Shown piece by piece: positions 23,697-35,295 of a DNA stretch of 64,000 nucleotides. A program made the translations under genes and the position numbers. This DNA is from Linanthus parryae. Lineage: Eukaryota; Streptophyta; Magnoliopsida; Ericales; Polemoniaceae. How positions within the stretch are numbered: position 1 is the stretch's first letter; each line of letters starts with the position of its first letter. The DNA is taken from contig JALGPY010000010.1 of the NCBI GenBank assembly GCA_023055425.1, forward strand, positions 52,303,665-52,367,664, given 5' to 3'. Below the pieces are notes generated by a model that ran no database searches, was not told where the DNA came from, and was given only the letters and a program-made list of their open reading frames with translations.

Positions 23697-24660
23697 ATGC
23701 AGGAACCGTCAGAGGAATCTCAAGGCCTTGAACATCCTGCTAAGCTAAAATCTCAAAGCCTTGAGACTGATATTAACAGAACATATGATGCTCCCACTAC
23801 TGTGTCAAGATCTCAAAGCCTTGAAGGACCATACACATGGACATCAAGAAAGAAGTTCAAATACTTATCAGATCATCCTGAAAAGAACATTATTTCGGAT
23901 CCAAAAACTAGAACACAGACAAGAGGGCAGCTAAAGACTCTTTGTGCATTTAGTTCTTTTTTATCTCTTATTGAGCCCAAAAATGCAAAGGAAGCAATAG
24001 AAAATGCAGAATGGATCACTGCTATGCAGAATGAGCAAAATGAGATTGAAAGGAACAAGGTTTGGAATTTGGTTCCAAGACCAAAGACTCAATCTGTTAT
24101 TGGAACCAGATGGGTATTCAGGAACAAACTTGATGAAAATGGGAAGGTTGTGAGGAACAAAGCTAGACTTGTGTCACATTGGTATAATCAAGAGGAAGGA
24201 ATTGATTATGAGGAGTCATTTTCTCCTGTTTCCAGGTTATAAACTATCAGAATACTTCTTGCATTTGCATCCCATAAACATATAAAGCTTTATCAAATGG
24301 ATGTTAAATGTGCTTTCTTGAATGGATATTTACAAGAAGAAGTTTTTCTTGCACAACCATCTGGTTTTGAAGATGATAACTTTCCTGATCATGTTTACAA
24401 ACTAGACAAAGCTCTTTATGGTTTAAAGCAATCTCCAAGGGCTTGGTATGACAGACTCTCAAAGTTTTTAATCGACAATGGTTTTAAGAGAGGTCTGGTA
24501 GACAAAGTCTTTTTATTAAGAATCCTGAAAAATATTTGTTAGTTGTACATATTTACGTTGGTGATATACTATTTGGTTCTACTAATGATGCTCTTTCAAA
24601 AGAGTTTTCAAGTCTAATGTGCAGGGAGTTTAAAATGAGTTTGATGGGAGAACTCAAATT
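23697..24660 (+). pseudogene. copia reverse transcriptase
   Basis: Shows WNLVPRP, IGTRWVFRNKLDENG, KARLVSHWYNQEEGIDYEES, then after a stop (24240) YQMDVKCAFLNGYLQEEV and LYGLKQSPRAWYDRL. A frameshift near 24495 follows. The catalytic YVDD reads YVGD at about 24560, a lethal change. The spacer before RT repeats the words SQGLEH, SQSLET and SQSLEG, which are translated CTCAAAGCCTTGAG-type palindromes. Confidence 0.88.
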
Positions 24661-24678
24661 AGACTTCATGTTCATCAA

Positions 24679-25500
24679 ATGAAGAATGGAATATTTGTAC
24701 ATCAAGGGAAGTATACCAAGGACTTGTTAAACAAGTATAACATGTCTCATTCCAAGGTATTTAAGACTCCAATGAGTTCATCTTTGTCCTTAGACAAGGA
24801 CACAAGTGGTAAGAGTGTAAATCAAAAAGAATATAGAGCTATGATTGGTTCACTTTTATATCTAACTTCTAGTAGACTAGATATTATGTTTAGTGTATGT
24901 ATGTGTGCAAGGTTTCAAGGAGATCGTAAGGAAAGTCACTTGACCGATGTAAAGAGAATTTTCAGATATTTGAATGGAACCAAATACTTGGGGCTTTGGT
25001 ATCCAAGAAGAAATAATTTCTTGTTGAGTGGCTATTCAGATGCAGACATTACAGGTTACAAAGTGGATAGAAAGAGTACTTCTGGATGTTGTCAATTTCT
25101 TGGTTCATCATTGATCAGTTGGCATTCAAAGAAGCAAAACTCAATAGCCTTGTCAAGTGCAGAAGCTGAATATATTGCAGTTGGTGCTTGCTGTTCTCAA
25201 GTGCTTTGGATTGCTCAACAACTAATGGATCTTGGATATAATTTCTGGAATTTACCTATTAACTGTGATAATAAAAGTGCTATTTCAATATCAAAGAATC
25301 CAGTGCAGAATTAAATAACTAAGCATATAGATATGAGACATGATTTTATAAGGGATCATGCTGAGGTAGGTGATGTATTTTTATCTTTTATTTCAACCTG
25401 TATGCAGATAGCTGATATTTTCACTAAACCTTTGCCAGATGAAAGGTTTGCAACCCTAAGACTTGAATTGGGTATGCTAAAAAAGGATGCATTGGTTTAG
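24679..25500 (+). pseudogene. copia RNase H and pol C-terminus
   Basis: Contains YRAMIGSLLYLT, SGYSDADITG, DRKSTSGCCQFLGSSLISW, SSAEAEYIA and DNKSAISI, then after a stop at 25312 TKHIDMRHDFIRDH, ADIFTKPLP and a natural end at 25498. These are the standard RNase H and tail motifs of copia pol. Two or more stops disable it. Confidence 0.88.
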
Positions 25501-25941
25501 GTGGAGTATTAGTTCTTACTTGTATAATGTGTGAACATCTAAATCCTTGAGATCATACTTTCCTAAGCCCTGAAAGTATGCTTCAAAGCTTTGAAGTTTT
25601 CTGGCAGTTTTCAAATTCTCAAAGCTTTGAGCCACTGTTTCATTGCTGTGAGTAATCTTCTTTGCTATATTATTTAAAAAAAATTGGATCATGAAATATT
25701 TTGTGATATCTTTTTAGATAATCACAGAATATTCTATTTTTTCAGAGGATTTTGACTAAATATTCAAAAAATATCTCAATCAAATCTTTTTAAAATCAAT
25801 TTTGCCTGCAGCCCTTTTTCAATCCAACTCTTCTACCTACTTAAGCTGGCTTCGAGCTGATTTCTCTCATTCTTCACCAATTTATATCCGTCTCTATCTC
25901 TCTCTCAATTTCTATCTCAACCCTCTGAAACCCTGAATCCA
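25501..25941 (+). promoter_or_regulatory. Spacer between pol and ORF3 with palindromes
   Basis: Non-coding. It holds the perfect palindromes CTTCAAAGCTTTGAAG (25581-25596) and CTCAAAGCTTTGAG (25618-25631). A CT-rich leader (25880-25925) precedes the ORF3 start at 25942. It could be an internal promoter or leader for ORF3; this is inference. Confidence 0.5.
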
Positions 25942-26145
25942 ATGGAGCGCAAATCTGAAAGAATCAAGCAACAAGGACTGGGCTCAACAAAGAGGATCAA
26001 GAGAAAGGCTAACAGTAAAATCACAGTTCATGAATCTGATTCAGAAGAAACTGCTAGTATTCGAGAGACTTCTCTGTTGACTCAGAGACCCTTGAATGTG
26101 TTTTGGACAGTAATTGTTTTGAGATTGAAAGACAAAGAGACATAG
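25942..26145 (+). pseudogene. ORF3 (env-position ORF), N-terminal part
   Basis: Starts MERKSERIKQQGLGSTKRIK, a basic N-terminus, followed by an acidic stretch (HESDSEETASI). The reading frame is lost within about 70 codons, near where the nested LTR begins. The Lys-rich continuation resumes at about 27585 after that LTR. Function is unknown; Sireviruses often carry an ORF here. Confidence 0.6.
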
Positions 26146-26149
26146 GCAG

Positions 26150-27565
26150 CAAAGCATTTTTTGATACTCCAAGGCCTTGAGATACGGACAGAGCTTCAAA
26201 GCCTTGAGAGTTGTTTTTATCCTGCTGAATGTTCTAACAATTTTGTGTTGCAGATTGGCTATCTGACTATACAGATCAGAGATTTGCTGCATATACTCAT
26301 GTTTTACGTTATCTACATATCTAACACAATTGCAGATGATCAGAACAGGGAGAATCAAAGTTTTCTGGACTTAACTTTAACATACTGTGAAGCATGTTCA
26401 GAGCTTCAAGGCCTTGAGATGTGCCTTGAGCTACTGACAGTTTTATAGAACTAAGTTGATTCTTTCTTGCATGTTTTGTTCTTTATTATTATGATTGTTT
26501 AATGACTTCTAAGAGTCTTAAACTTGTTTATCATGATTTATATGTGTCAGAAGTTAATCAGATTATTGTTCTAATCTTTTAACCAGTTTTTATCAGAAAC
26601 AAGAAAACCAAACAGTCATAGTACTGCTATATTTCTGGACTTTGTTGTTGCTGTGTTTTAATGTTGTTGCAGGTTTGTTAAACGTGCAAAAGCAATCTCA
26701 ACAAACTCCAACGGATATCCACTTAGAGCTGTTTGAATTTTAGTTGAAAACAGAAGGAGGATTTGTAGGAACTGAGATCCTAAAATCTCTCATTCGGTTG
26801 CAGCTGGTGAATAAAGAGACTGGTTTGAATTTTTGAAAGAGGAGGCTTGCAGAATACTGAGAGAAGTGTGAAAAATTCGTGGGAGATCATTCATTCAAAC
26901 ACACAGGAATTCAAGCTTCAATTCCAGATTTCAGAAGATCAAATCATTCCAGTTTCCAAAAGAACACATCCAGGCTTCACTAGCTTATTTCTTCTACTGT
27001 GTTCTTCATATGTTTTTTAATCTGCTTATATTTTGTATATCTAAAACCTTACTAAACCTAGTGGTTGTTTGTTCAAGTGAACAACAAGAGGTTCTTGTTA
27101 GCTCAACAGTTAGTAGCTGAAACTAGATAGGTTTGGAACCACAAGCTGTATAAGTGTAAGGGAAATCACTTAGGCTTGAAGATCTAGGGCTGTTTTTGTG
27201 TGAGTAATAAGAAGTGTTTGCCCAATCCTGGTGGGATTAGATCCCTCAGGCAGAGATTAGGTCCATTGGGACTGAACTCTGTAAATTGCTTTGTGTTCTT
27301 TACTTTACAGTTTCGTTATTTTGTGCTGCACACAACTCAAATCAAACTAGGGTTTATAAGCTGTTTATAACTGGTAATAGTTCCAGGCCTTGAAGCTTTC
27401 TATTCTGGCTTTGAAAGTTTCTGACAGTTTTCTAAAATCTCAAAGCCTTGAGATTTGAGTTTCACACAAAGCCAATTTGTTTAAAATCTGAGTTTATCAA
27501 AAAGTTTCCATACTCTATCCCCCCCCTTCTAGAGTATTCAGGTCCTGTATTTAGTCTACATTACA
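26150..27565 (+). mobile_element. Nested LTR (solo-type) of a related Sirevirus-like element
   Basis: This segment resembles the 3' LTR at 29703-31205: GTTCAAGTGAACAACAAGAGGTTC, AACTAGATAGGTT, GGATTAGATCCCTC, AACTCTGTAAA and the end CCCCCCTTCTAGAGTATT ... CATTACA are shared. It ends at 27565. The 5' border is uncertain (somewhere in 26070-26170) and I could not prove a TSD. It splits ORF3 of the host element, so it is a later insertion or a recombinant. It carries the same CAAAG(G/C)CTTG palindromes. Confidence 0.65.
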
Positions 27566-27584
27566 CACTTTCATTATCCACTTT

Positions 27585-29350
27585 CTAAGAAGATCAAGAA
27601 GGGAAAAGAGGTTCAACAGGAAGTTCAAGAAGATGGTTATGAATCTGGAACAGAAGAAGTGGTGCAAGCTAAAGAGCAGAAGGGTAAAGATAAAGGAGAT
27701 CAGTCAAGCAAAAAGAAGAAAGAGGAAGAGAAGAATTTAGATGAAAATAGAGTTGTTCCATCTCCAAAAGGAAAGAAGCCAGGGGAAGAGAAGAAGGATC
27801 CACCAATAGAAGAAAAGGATTAAGCATAGTGCCATGAAAACCAACAAAATTACTACTTTTGGTAAGCACATTCTTTCTGAATCTTGGTTTATAAACCCTA
27901 AATTTAAGGCTATTTGGATGGATGGTTATGCTTCTTCTGAAGTAGCCTTCTGTAGTCTTGTAAGTGCTGAACTGTTAAAGGATCTGGACATAGACTACAT
28001 TAGGAAGTTAAGAGACTCTTCAATTGGAAAGATGATAAATCCACCTTCCGAGGCTTACACTAGATTGACTAGGTTATTTTATCTAAACTTGGTTCAAGAG
28101 ATTGATGACAATGAGAGTAATGTCTTGACATCAAAATTTGCTAGAATTGATATGAGGCTAGATCATAGGATTTTCTCCAAAGTTTTGAGCATTCCTAGGA
28201 AGTATAAAGTTCTTGAGTATTCTGATAGAAAGGAATGTTTGGAGAAGGCTAAATATTTGTTTTTCTTGGAGGGAACACCAACTGGACCCAAACAGTTAAC
28301 ACATTTTGTATTTAACTGTGAAGCCAAAATTCTTTTCTTAATCATTATGAGATGTGTAGTCTCCAGGGAGTATTCAAAGGAATTGGTGACAAACAAGGTG
28401 TTGATACTGATGTATCTGGTTTGTCAAGGCTTTGATATTGATTTTCCTACTATTGTTATGGAGCATATGGTGTAATGTGGTACTAGAACTAGGAATCATT
28501 CATTGCCTTATGCCAATTTTTTTCCGTTGTTCTTTAAACATTTTGGAGTACCCCAGAAGGATGAGGAAAACGTTACCACTAGTTTTGGGTTAGTTGATGA
28601 AGCTTCACTTCAAAGGATTGGTGTGGTTCAGACTGTAAAAGGAAAATGGAAATTTTATTCTGAGTTGTCTGGTAAAGAGTTGAAAGAGAAGGAATTTATT
28701 AAACCAAGAGCAGCTACAGCATCCAAAGCTTCTGGAAATTTGGATTTTTCTAAGGTTCTTGTCAGAGTAGAAGTCTTTGAGGATGGTATTGAGGATCTTA
28801 GGCAGTGGCTCTTTGACTTGTCTACTGATTTTGTGAAGTTCAAAGGTTTTGTGAATTCAAATCTGGATGTGATCATCAAGAGTTTGAACTTGGAGAAGAT
28901 ACCATCTGCTGAAAGCAAGGATACCAGCATTGATTCAGATGAGATTCTTGGGGAGGCCTTGAAGAAGCAAAATACAAAGAAGAAGGTTCCAAGTTCTTAC
29001 ATAAAAGGACTTATTTGAACAGTCTGATGAAGAAGCTGGTGATGAGCAAGCTGGTGATGAGGAAGCTGATGAGGAAGATGATGAGGAAGCAGGGAATGAG
29101 GAAAATGTTGAAGAAGGAGAAGAAAAGGATACAGCTACAGTTGAGGAGGTGATTGCTGAAGTAATTGCTGGTGTAGAGACTGAAAATGTGGAGGAACAAG
29201 ATGAACAGATAGAGGAACAAGTTGATGCTGGAGAAGAATCAGAAGCTGAAACTCCTGAAGAAGCGCAAGTGAAAATCGAGGCAAAAGGTAAATAAGAAGC
29301 TAAAGGAGGAAAGAAGGTTATTAAGAAAGGTGCAAAAGCTGGGACTTCAA
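27585..29350 (+). pseudogene. ORF3 (env-position ORF), main part
   Basis: Begins in a Lys/Glu-rich stretch (KKIKKGKEVQQEV, 27591 on), then a globular region at 27834-28475 and 28503-29018 separated by a stop at 28473. Recognisable words include SEAYTRLTRLFYLNL, FNCEAKILFLIIMR, DIDFPTIVMEHM and NHSLPYANFFPLFFKH. The region resembles the plant-transposon-specific domain found in copia and Athila third ORFs. A strongly acidic tail (29020-29280) follows. No signal peptide is evident. The same protein occurs at 62400-63967 on the other strand. Confidence 0.7.
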
Positions 29351-29702
29351 AGCCTTGAAGACATTCTGAGACCTTTCTATCTTTTCTGAAACCTAAAGTT
29401 TTATTTGTTTTCTTTTAAAACCTCTGAACATGATCCCACATTTCTTATACCTCTTTGATGAAAGTAAAAAAGGGGGATAAGTATTTGCTATTTGCTAGTT
29501 TTCTGAAGTTTTTGTAATAATTTTTGGATATCGTACGATGTGGTGGTATTTTATGTTATCAGTTTTTGTTAAGTATATGTGTTATATGTGTTTTGATGGT
29601 TATGCGATATAATTTATCCTATTAAGTTTTCATGGTGATCATGAGTTGCAGGACATCCTGAAAAGCAATCATATTCGTTTTGTCTTTCATCAAGGGGGAG
29701 AT

Positions 29703-31205
29703 TGATGGTTCAAGCTCTTTAACTTAGATGTGTTTACAAAATCATGGGGAGTTTGATCTTTGATGATGAAAGCCAAAAGCTATCAGAACTGTTATAAGGC
29801 TCAAAGCTTCAAAGCTTTGAGATACTGTTTGCTTATATATCGGTCTGAATTTCTTAACAGTTTATGTGCTTGAAGGCTTGAAGATTGGATTGAATGGTGA
29901 TTCAATCATTTATTATTGTCTCTATCTAATCTCTTCAAGCTAATGCTAAGGATTGGACTAGTTTTGCAGATTGCAGGGTTCTTTGTATGAACTGATGATC
30001 AAAGCTCCATAGCTTTGAGATGCAGTCAAAGCTCCGAAGCTTTGAGATTGCTCTTATGATCACAATTGCTTAACTGTTGTTTGTGTGCAGGATGAGTATG
30101 TTGGATTTAAGATTGGATTGGGAGATAGTTTAACTTCTCTTTTTATTGTCTATCTTATCCTGAAATTATACTCCAATGTGGCTAGTTATATCAGGATTTT
30201 TCTAAGGCAAAATCAGTTAGGTTTTTATGCAGGAACTGACTGTCTTACAGATCAGATCTTCTGTAACTATTTTGTCTGGATTATGTTTGATCTTTGTTGC
30301 TCAGATTGTGCAGGACTGTTGGTCGTTCAAACGTCCATAAATCAAATTCAAAAGCTATTCAAACATAGCTGTTGAAAAAAGCATCTCAGGGAGAGGATTT
30401 CCTGGAAGTCAGTCCCTGAAATCTCTCAGAAGTTGTTGCTGGTTGTTGATAAAGGATCAGTGTTTGAAATTCAAATAAGAGAGCGAGAGAGAGTAGCTGA
30501 TCAACTGGGAATTGAAGAGCATTTACAATCAGAGAAATCCAATTACAGACCTCTTCATACATTCAAGCAAATCAACATCTGGAGGAGCTGAAGATCACTC
30601 ATCATTCTGAAGAACACTTCCAAACTTATCTTGATTATTTTCTCTGTGTTCTTCAAACTGTATTGTATTGGTTATATTCTTATTTTTTTTCTAAACCTCA
30701 CAAAACTTGGAATTTTGGTTGTTCAAGTGAACAACAAGAGGTTCTTATTGTTTCAACATATTGTAGCTGGTAACTAGATAGGTTGAAACAAGTTGTATAA
30801 GTGTAAGGTAGCTCACTTAGGCTTGAAATCTAGGGCTAGATATGGGCGATTAATAAGAAGTTGTGTTGAAATCCTGGAGGGATTAGATCCCTCGGGCAGA
30901 GACTTGGTCCAATTGTGACTGAACTCTGTAAAAATCCATGTGTTCTCGTTATTTATTTTGATTACTTTTCATTACAGTTAAGAACAGACAGCTCCAAATC
31001 TTTGGAGGATTTCCAATCTCAAAGCTTTGAAGCTTCTGTGAACTGCAGTTATATCTCTAGCATCTCAAATCTTTTCAAAAGCTTTGAGATATCAACTACA
31101 CATCCACTCAAAGTTTCAAAAGACTGTCTTTGAGAAAATGTTCCCATACTCTATTCAACCACCCCCTTCTCGAGTATTTGATCATGTTTATTTACTTACA
31201 TTACA
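29703..31205 (+). repeat. 3' LTR of the Sirevirus-like element
   Basis: Starts TGATGGTTCAAG directly after the purine tract AAGGGGGAGAT and ends CATTACA, 1,503 bp. Contains palindromes at 29807-29821 (CTTCAAAGCTTTGAG), looped versions at 30001-30049 and another at 31015-31030. The end sequence CATTACA is shared with the nested LTR (27565) and, reversed, with 60756. No 5' partner remains. Confidence 0.8.
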
Positions 31206-31994
31206 AGCTTTCACCGTGAAAACTTGTGGACTCTTAGAATCTGGGGTGGACCTTCGTGGTTAGTCGGTTCTATGTCTTCGGCATAAGTGAAACCGGGAAC
31301 GTGCACCACCATCCCTTAAGGTGGTTCTAAGAGAAAATCTTAAAAAAGCCCACACTCTTAAGCTCTATTGCACGGTTGTAAAAACAGGGGAGAAAAGAAA
31401 GTGAAAAATCTAAAACAAAAAATTTGTGCTTCAAGGAGAAACAACCTAATGTGCTTTTGTGTGAGCGGAAAATTTGGATTTCATCCAACGTAGAGCTTAA
31501 TAGGGAAACTAAATTCAAGTCGTATTACACAGGATTTATGTATCCTAGTAATGGGACATTTTCACTCAAAAGCTATAACGTCTAAGACGGTCTGAAAACC
31601 TCAAATAATTTGGCGAAGAAAGATCACTTACTAGCTTGAAATTCCTAGACCCTTTAGGTTGAAACGCGTGCCGTATCTTGGATTCATTTGGTGGATGTTT
31701 GGGACACCTTAGTGAGTTTGTGCATATGATCATCATATATCATTTTTTGTTACGTGTTTTGAAATTTCAAATTGAGCTAGTGAGGATTTGATGACTTTTG
31801 GTTCGTGACAGATATCATGTAGTTGCATAGTCGTGTCTTTGTGTATTGAGTCTTGAGTCGTGTTGGCTAGTGGATGGAAAGTATGCAAAGCGGTGAGGTA
31901 TGCATTTGTGGTAATTGTATGTATGCAATGTCTCTTGTGTGGGGTTGAGCGTCATCGTTTCTCGGGACGAGCAAAGAGTAAGTGTGGAGGAATT
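31206..31994 (+). mobile_element. 3' internal remnant of the outer Athila-like element
   Basis: Non-coding DNA leading into the LTR at 31995. It ends with GGGACGAGCAAAGAGTAAGTGTGGAGGAATT, the same layout as the PPT region of the inner element (43620-43652: GGGACGCGCAATAGGTTAGTGTGGGGG). It abuts the Sirevirus LTR end at 31205, so the outer element is truncated there. No ORF is supported. Confidence 0.6.
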
Positions 31995-33467
31995 TGATAG
32001 CGCCTTTGAGGAGCTATATTTCTTTAGCATTTGTCACTTATTGGATAGGTTTTTGGGAGAGTTCCAAGCTTAATGTTGAGGAAAGAATGCATGTTTATCA
32101 CTTTTTGCTTCATGTGTTTAATTCTAATCCGGACACGTCTCATATGCTTTATTTATTCTTAATTGATGAATTTAATCGCTTGGTATAGTGTTTGTTGTCG
32201 TTGAAAGGAATCAGGGCTTAAGGAGCGTATGGGATCAGGGACATGATTTTCGGAAGATAGGAAGCGCAAGGAAAGAGGCTCGGGAACCAAGATTTGAAGA
32301 TTCAAGAACAATTCCGCAGAGTATTTCGCACGAAATGGATAACATTTCGCGCGAAATCATTTCGTACGAAATGTCGGGTATTTCGCACGAAATGCACTAA
32401 AGTTGGCGCATAATTTTGGGGATATTTTGAAAATATCAAGACTTATTCTTCGTTACTTCGATCTAGGCAACAAAGGACGGCATAAGAGAGCCATAACATG
32501 TTGGAGAGCTAAGGAGAAGACTTGGAGAGATTCAAGGAGCAAGTAGACGAGCTAGGATCATCGCCATTACACTGTTTTTAGCGTTTGATCTATTTTTCTT
32601 CCTTCTCTTACTTGTATGGAATATAACTTGATGTTTATTTCAGCTATGAGTAGCTAAACTCATACCTAGTCATCTATGGAGAGCACAGGGTTTATGTTTT
32701 GATTGATTTTCCGGATTTAGATGAACTTTCACGCTTAGGATTTCCATTTGAATGAAGAACATTTTAGTTAATCTTGTTGAGCTCTTTCTTTGACATGTTA
32801 GATTTAAGATGTAAGATTAATACTCATTAGTTTTAGTTCATATGGTTAATCTTGCTTAATGAAGATTCATGTTAGTTAATCAATTGTATGCTACGCTTAA
32901 TTCTTAGCAAGAGTGGGGTCATGACCCGAAATTAGTGAGTATGTGAGAGCAACTCTACCCTAGTTGAGATGGGTTTACAATAGCATTCCCAAATCAATAA
33001 GACCGTGAGGTGAGTTGAGTAGGATTGGCTAGAAGAGGGTAGATTCGGTAGGATATAATGATATGTTCGAGTAGAACCTACTAGAACGTGTCGGTAGCCA
33101 GAGTGGCCTAAGAGGGACATGATGATACCGATGTGTAGAACGACATGAGACCGATAAGAGATTGTCAATGCTATTATCCAGCTTAGCGAAGCATTAGAAT
33201 TATCGTGTTATAACAATGAATCCAGAATCATCAACTGCCCTAGGTGATCTATAGATTGCCTAGTTTTCTTCATCTTAATACATTTCAGCTATTCCTTTTA
33301 TATTGTTCACTAGTCACTTGATTGAAGGGAACAAACTGTTAAATCATCAATCCCTTTTACTGGTTACTTCATAAATTAGAGTTAGTTGTTAAAGTGAGGA
33401 TAGTAAACACCTTCCCTTGTGTTCAATAACTTGGAGTCCCAAATACTCCACTGTATTACTTGACCGT
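31995..33467 (+). repeat. Outer Athila-like LTR, left part (interrupted)
   Basis: Starts TGATAGCGCC. At 32323-32393 it has four 14-bp palindromes of the form ATTTCG-NN-CGAAAT. It runs to ...TATTACTTGACCGT at 33467, where the inner Athila element is inserted. The last ~30 bp match the 3' end of the inner LTR (ACTACTTGACCGTATACTTGCG), so the two elements are related families. It resumes at 45168. Confidence 0.75.
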
Positions 33468-35066
33468 TGATAACTCCACATTAGGAGTTATATCGTTTAC
33501 GATTCACTACCATTTTGTGAGCGTTTCGGTGCATTTATGTGAGTAATCGACCAAATCCCAGTTGTTTTGAGCAAACTTGAGTTATTGAGCTTTATTTCGT
33601 AATACGGGAGTTTTTCTTATGATTTATGCATTGTTTATCTCATGTGGTCTTCCGGTATGTTTTCGTGTTGTGTATTTCAGGAACCGGGAGCTTGAAGCGA
33701 TGATTTTGGAGCGGAAACGAACTTCGGAACAAGAGGATAGCTCAAGGGATTGCTTGGGAATGGAGACGATTGAGGAGGAATCAAGAAAATAAGAAAGAAA
33801 GTGAAGTTTGAAACTGTGTTCGTGCGAACACCCTTTTGTTCGCACGAACAGAAGGAATTAGAATATTTTTTGGAGGCTAAAAAGGATGGAAAATCAACTG
33901 CTAGAAAATACGAACAGGTTTCCTGTTTGCACGAACAGAGGGTAAAGGTCTGTTCGCACGAACAGTCGGGTGTTCGTGCGAAAAGAGTGGCCAGACGCAA
34001 TTTTTTGGGGTTTTATGGTGATTTATTGAAATTGTAAAGACTCTACCCTTACTAACGTAAGGGGACGATCCTAAGGAGGTATTCACACACTTTTGGAGTC
34101 TAGAGAGCTGGAGAAGACGCTCCAAAACGCTTGGAGCTTAAAGGATCATCAATAGTGAGGATTTTCGCGTTTGATCATTGTTTCTTCATCTTTTCTTCAT
34201 GAACTCTATTATTTTGATTATGTTGAACACTATTATGTCTAGCTAAACACTTTAAGCTAGGTGATTGATGGAAAACTAGGGTTTGTTGGATGATTTTCCG
34301 GATTTTGGACTTGATGCATGCTTTTGCTTAATTCTATGAACGTTCTATTTAGCCTAACTATTCTCGTACTTAATTATTAATGTTCTTGGCTTGATCACCC
34401 TTAGAACGTTACTTGTTGATAGGGTTGCACGAAAGTGAACTCGTTGAGACGTGTTAAAGAATAGTTTAGGTGATCTTGTAGTTTCTTGATACCGAGAGGA
34501 GATAGAAACTTGATTAATCGTGTGAGGGTAGTTTCGGTTGATATTCTTAGAACTTAGTGAATTCGGTGGACCGAAAGGACCCGGTGAACGAGCCTAACAA
34601 CTCAACTAGATTGTAGTGATAGACGGAGGTGGACCGAGAGGACCCGAAAGCTATTGATTGCACAAATTCACGTGAGATCGAGAGCAGACCGTGATGAGCA
34701 TTACCCGGTATAACTAGAACGTGAGTAGAGTGTTTCAAGCATAATCCAGAAATCGTTAACAACCCTAGGGACCATCAATTGCCTAGTTATTCCTTATTAA
34801 TCGTATTCAATCACAAGTTATTTTCGTTTAAAAGTGAAAATTCCATAAAAATATTTAGTTAATAGTCATTTAATTTTAGTCGCTTGTTTGTGGGTGACGA
34901 CTTTATAAAATCAAAACCTTCTTACCGGTTACGTAGAGATCTCATAATTACTTTCTAGTCAACTAATAATCGTAAATTCCCTTGGGTTCGATACTCGGAG
35001 TCGTAAAATACTCCTAATACTACTTGACCGTATACTTGCGTTTAAGCGCGTAAAGAATTTGCGTCA
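33468..35066 (+). repeat. 5' LTR of inner Athila-like element
   Basis: Starts TGATAACTCCACATTAGGAG and ends GCGTCA, 1,599 bp. It is about 84 bp longer than the 3' LTR, mainly because the 3' copy lacks a block near 33715-33810. Palindromes TGTTCG-NN-CGAACA occur at 33817-33830, 33837-33850 and 33951-33964, with variants at 33924-33937 and 33971-33984. Confidence 0.92.
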
Positions 35067-35072
35067 AGTTTT

Positions 35073-35090
35073 TGGCACCGTTGCCGGGGA
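35073..35090 (+). other. Primer binding site
   Basis: TGGCACCGTTGCCGGGGA lies six bases after the 5' LTR end. It is the usual tRNA-primed start of minus-strand synthesis in Athila/Tat-type gypsy elements. Confidence 0.85.
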
Positions 35091-35295
35091 CTTTAACGGT
35101 TTATTAGTTTAGTAGAAATTGATTTAGGATATCTCTTTTACTTTTTGTTTAATTAGCTATTTGTTTTCTCACTTGTATTTGATTCTGCTTTTCAGGTCAT
35201 CAGTGTATGCCCAGGATCCCTAGAGAACTTGTGCCCCACTTGAAGACCCGGAACAGTTATTCAGAGATCAGAGGAGAAGACAGAAACAAAGCACG

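Larger units (their letters stand above)
21772..31205 (+). mobile_element. Sirevirus-like Ty1/copia retrotransposon, 5'-truncated
   Basis: Order: gag, protease, integrase, RT, RNase H, then a long spacer, an env-position ORF (ORF3), a polypurine tract at about 29694-29702 (AAGGGGGAG) and a 3' LTR. The PR-INT-RT-RH order is the copia order. The extra ORF downstream of pol and repeated palindromes in non-coding DNA are Sirevirus traits. No 5' LTR or PBS is present; gag begins mid-frame next to a LINE fragment. Stops and frameshifts occur in gag, before RT and inside RT, so it is inactive. A second LTR is nested in ORF3 (to 27565). Confidence 0.8.

Noticed and set aside
33817..33850. TTCGTGCGAA motifs as heat-shock elements
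   Set aside because: Heat-shock elements need TTC and GAA two bases apart; here the gap is four, so the match is not valid.
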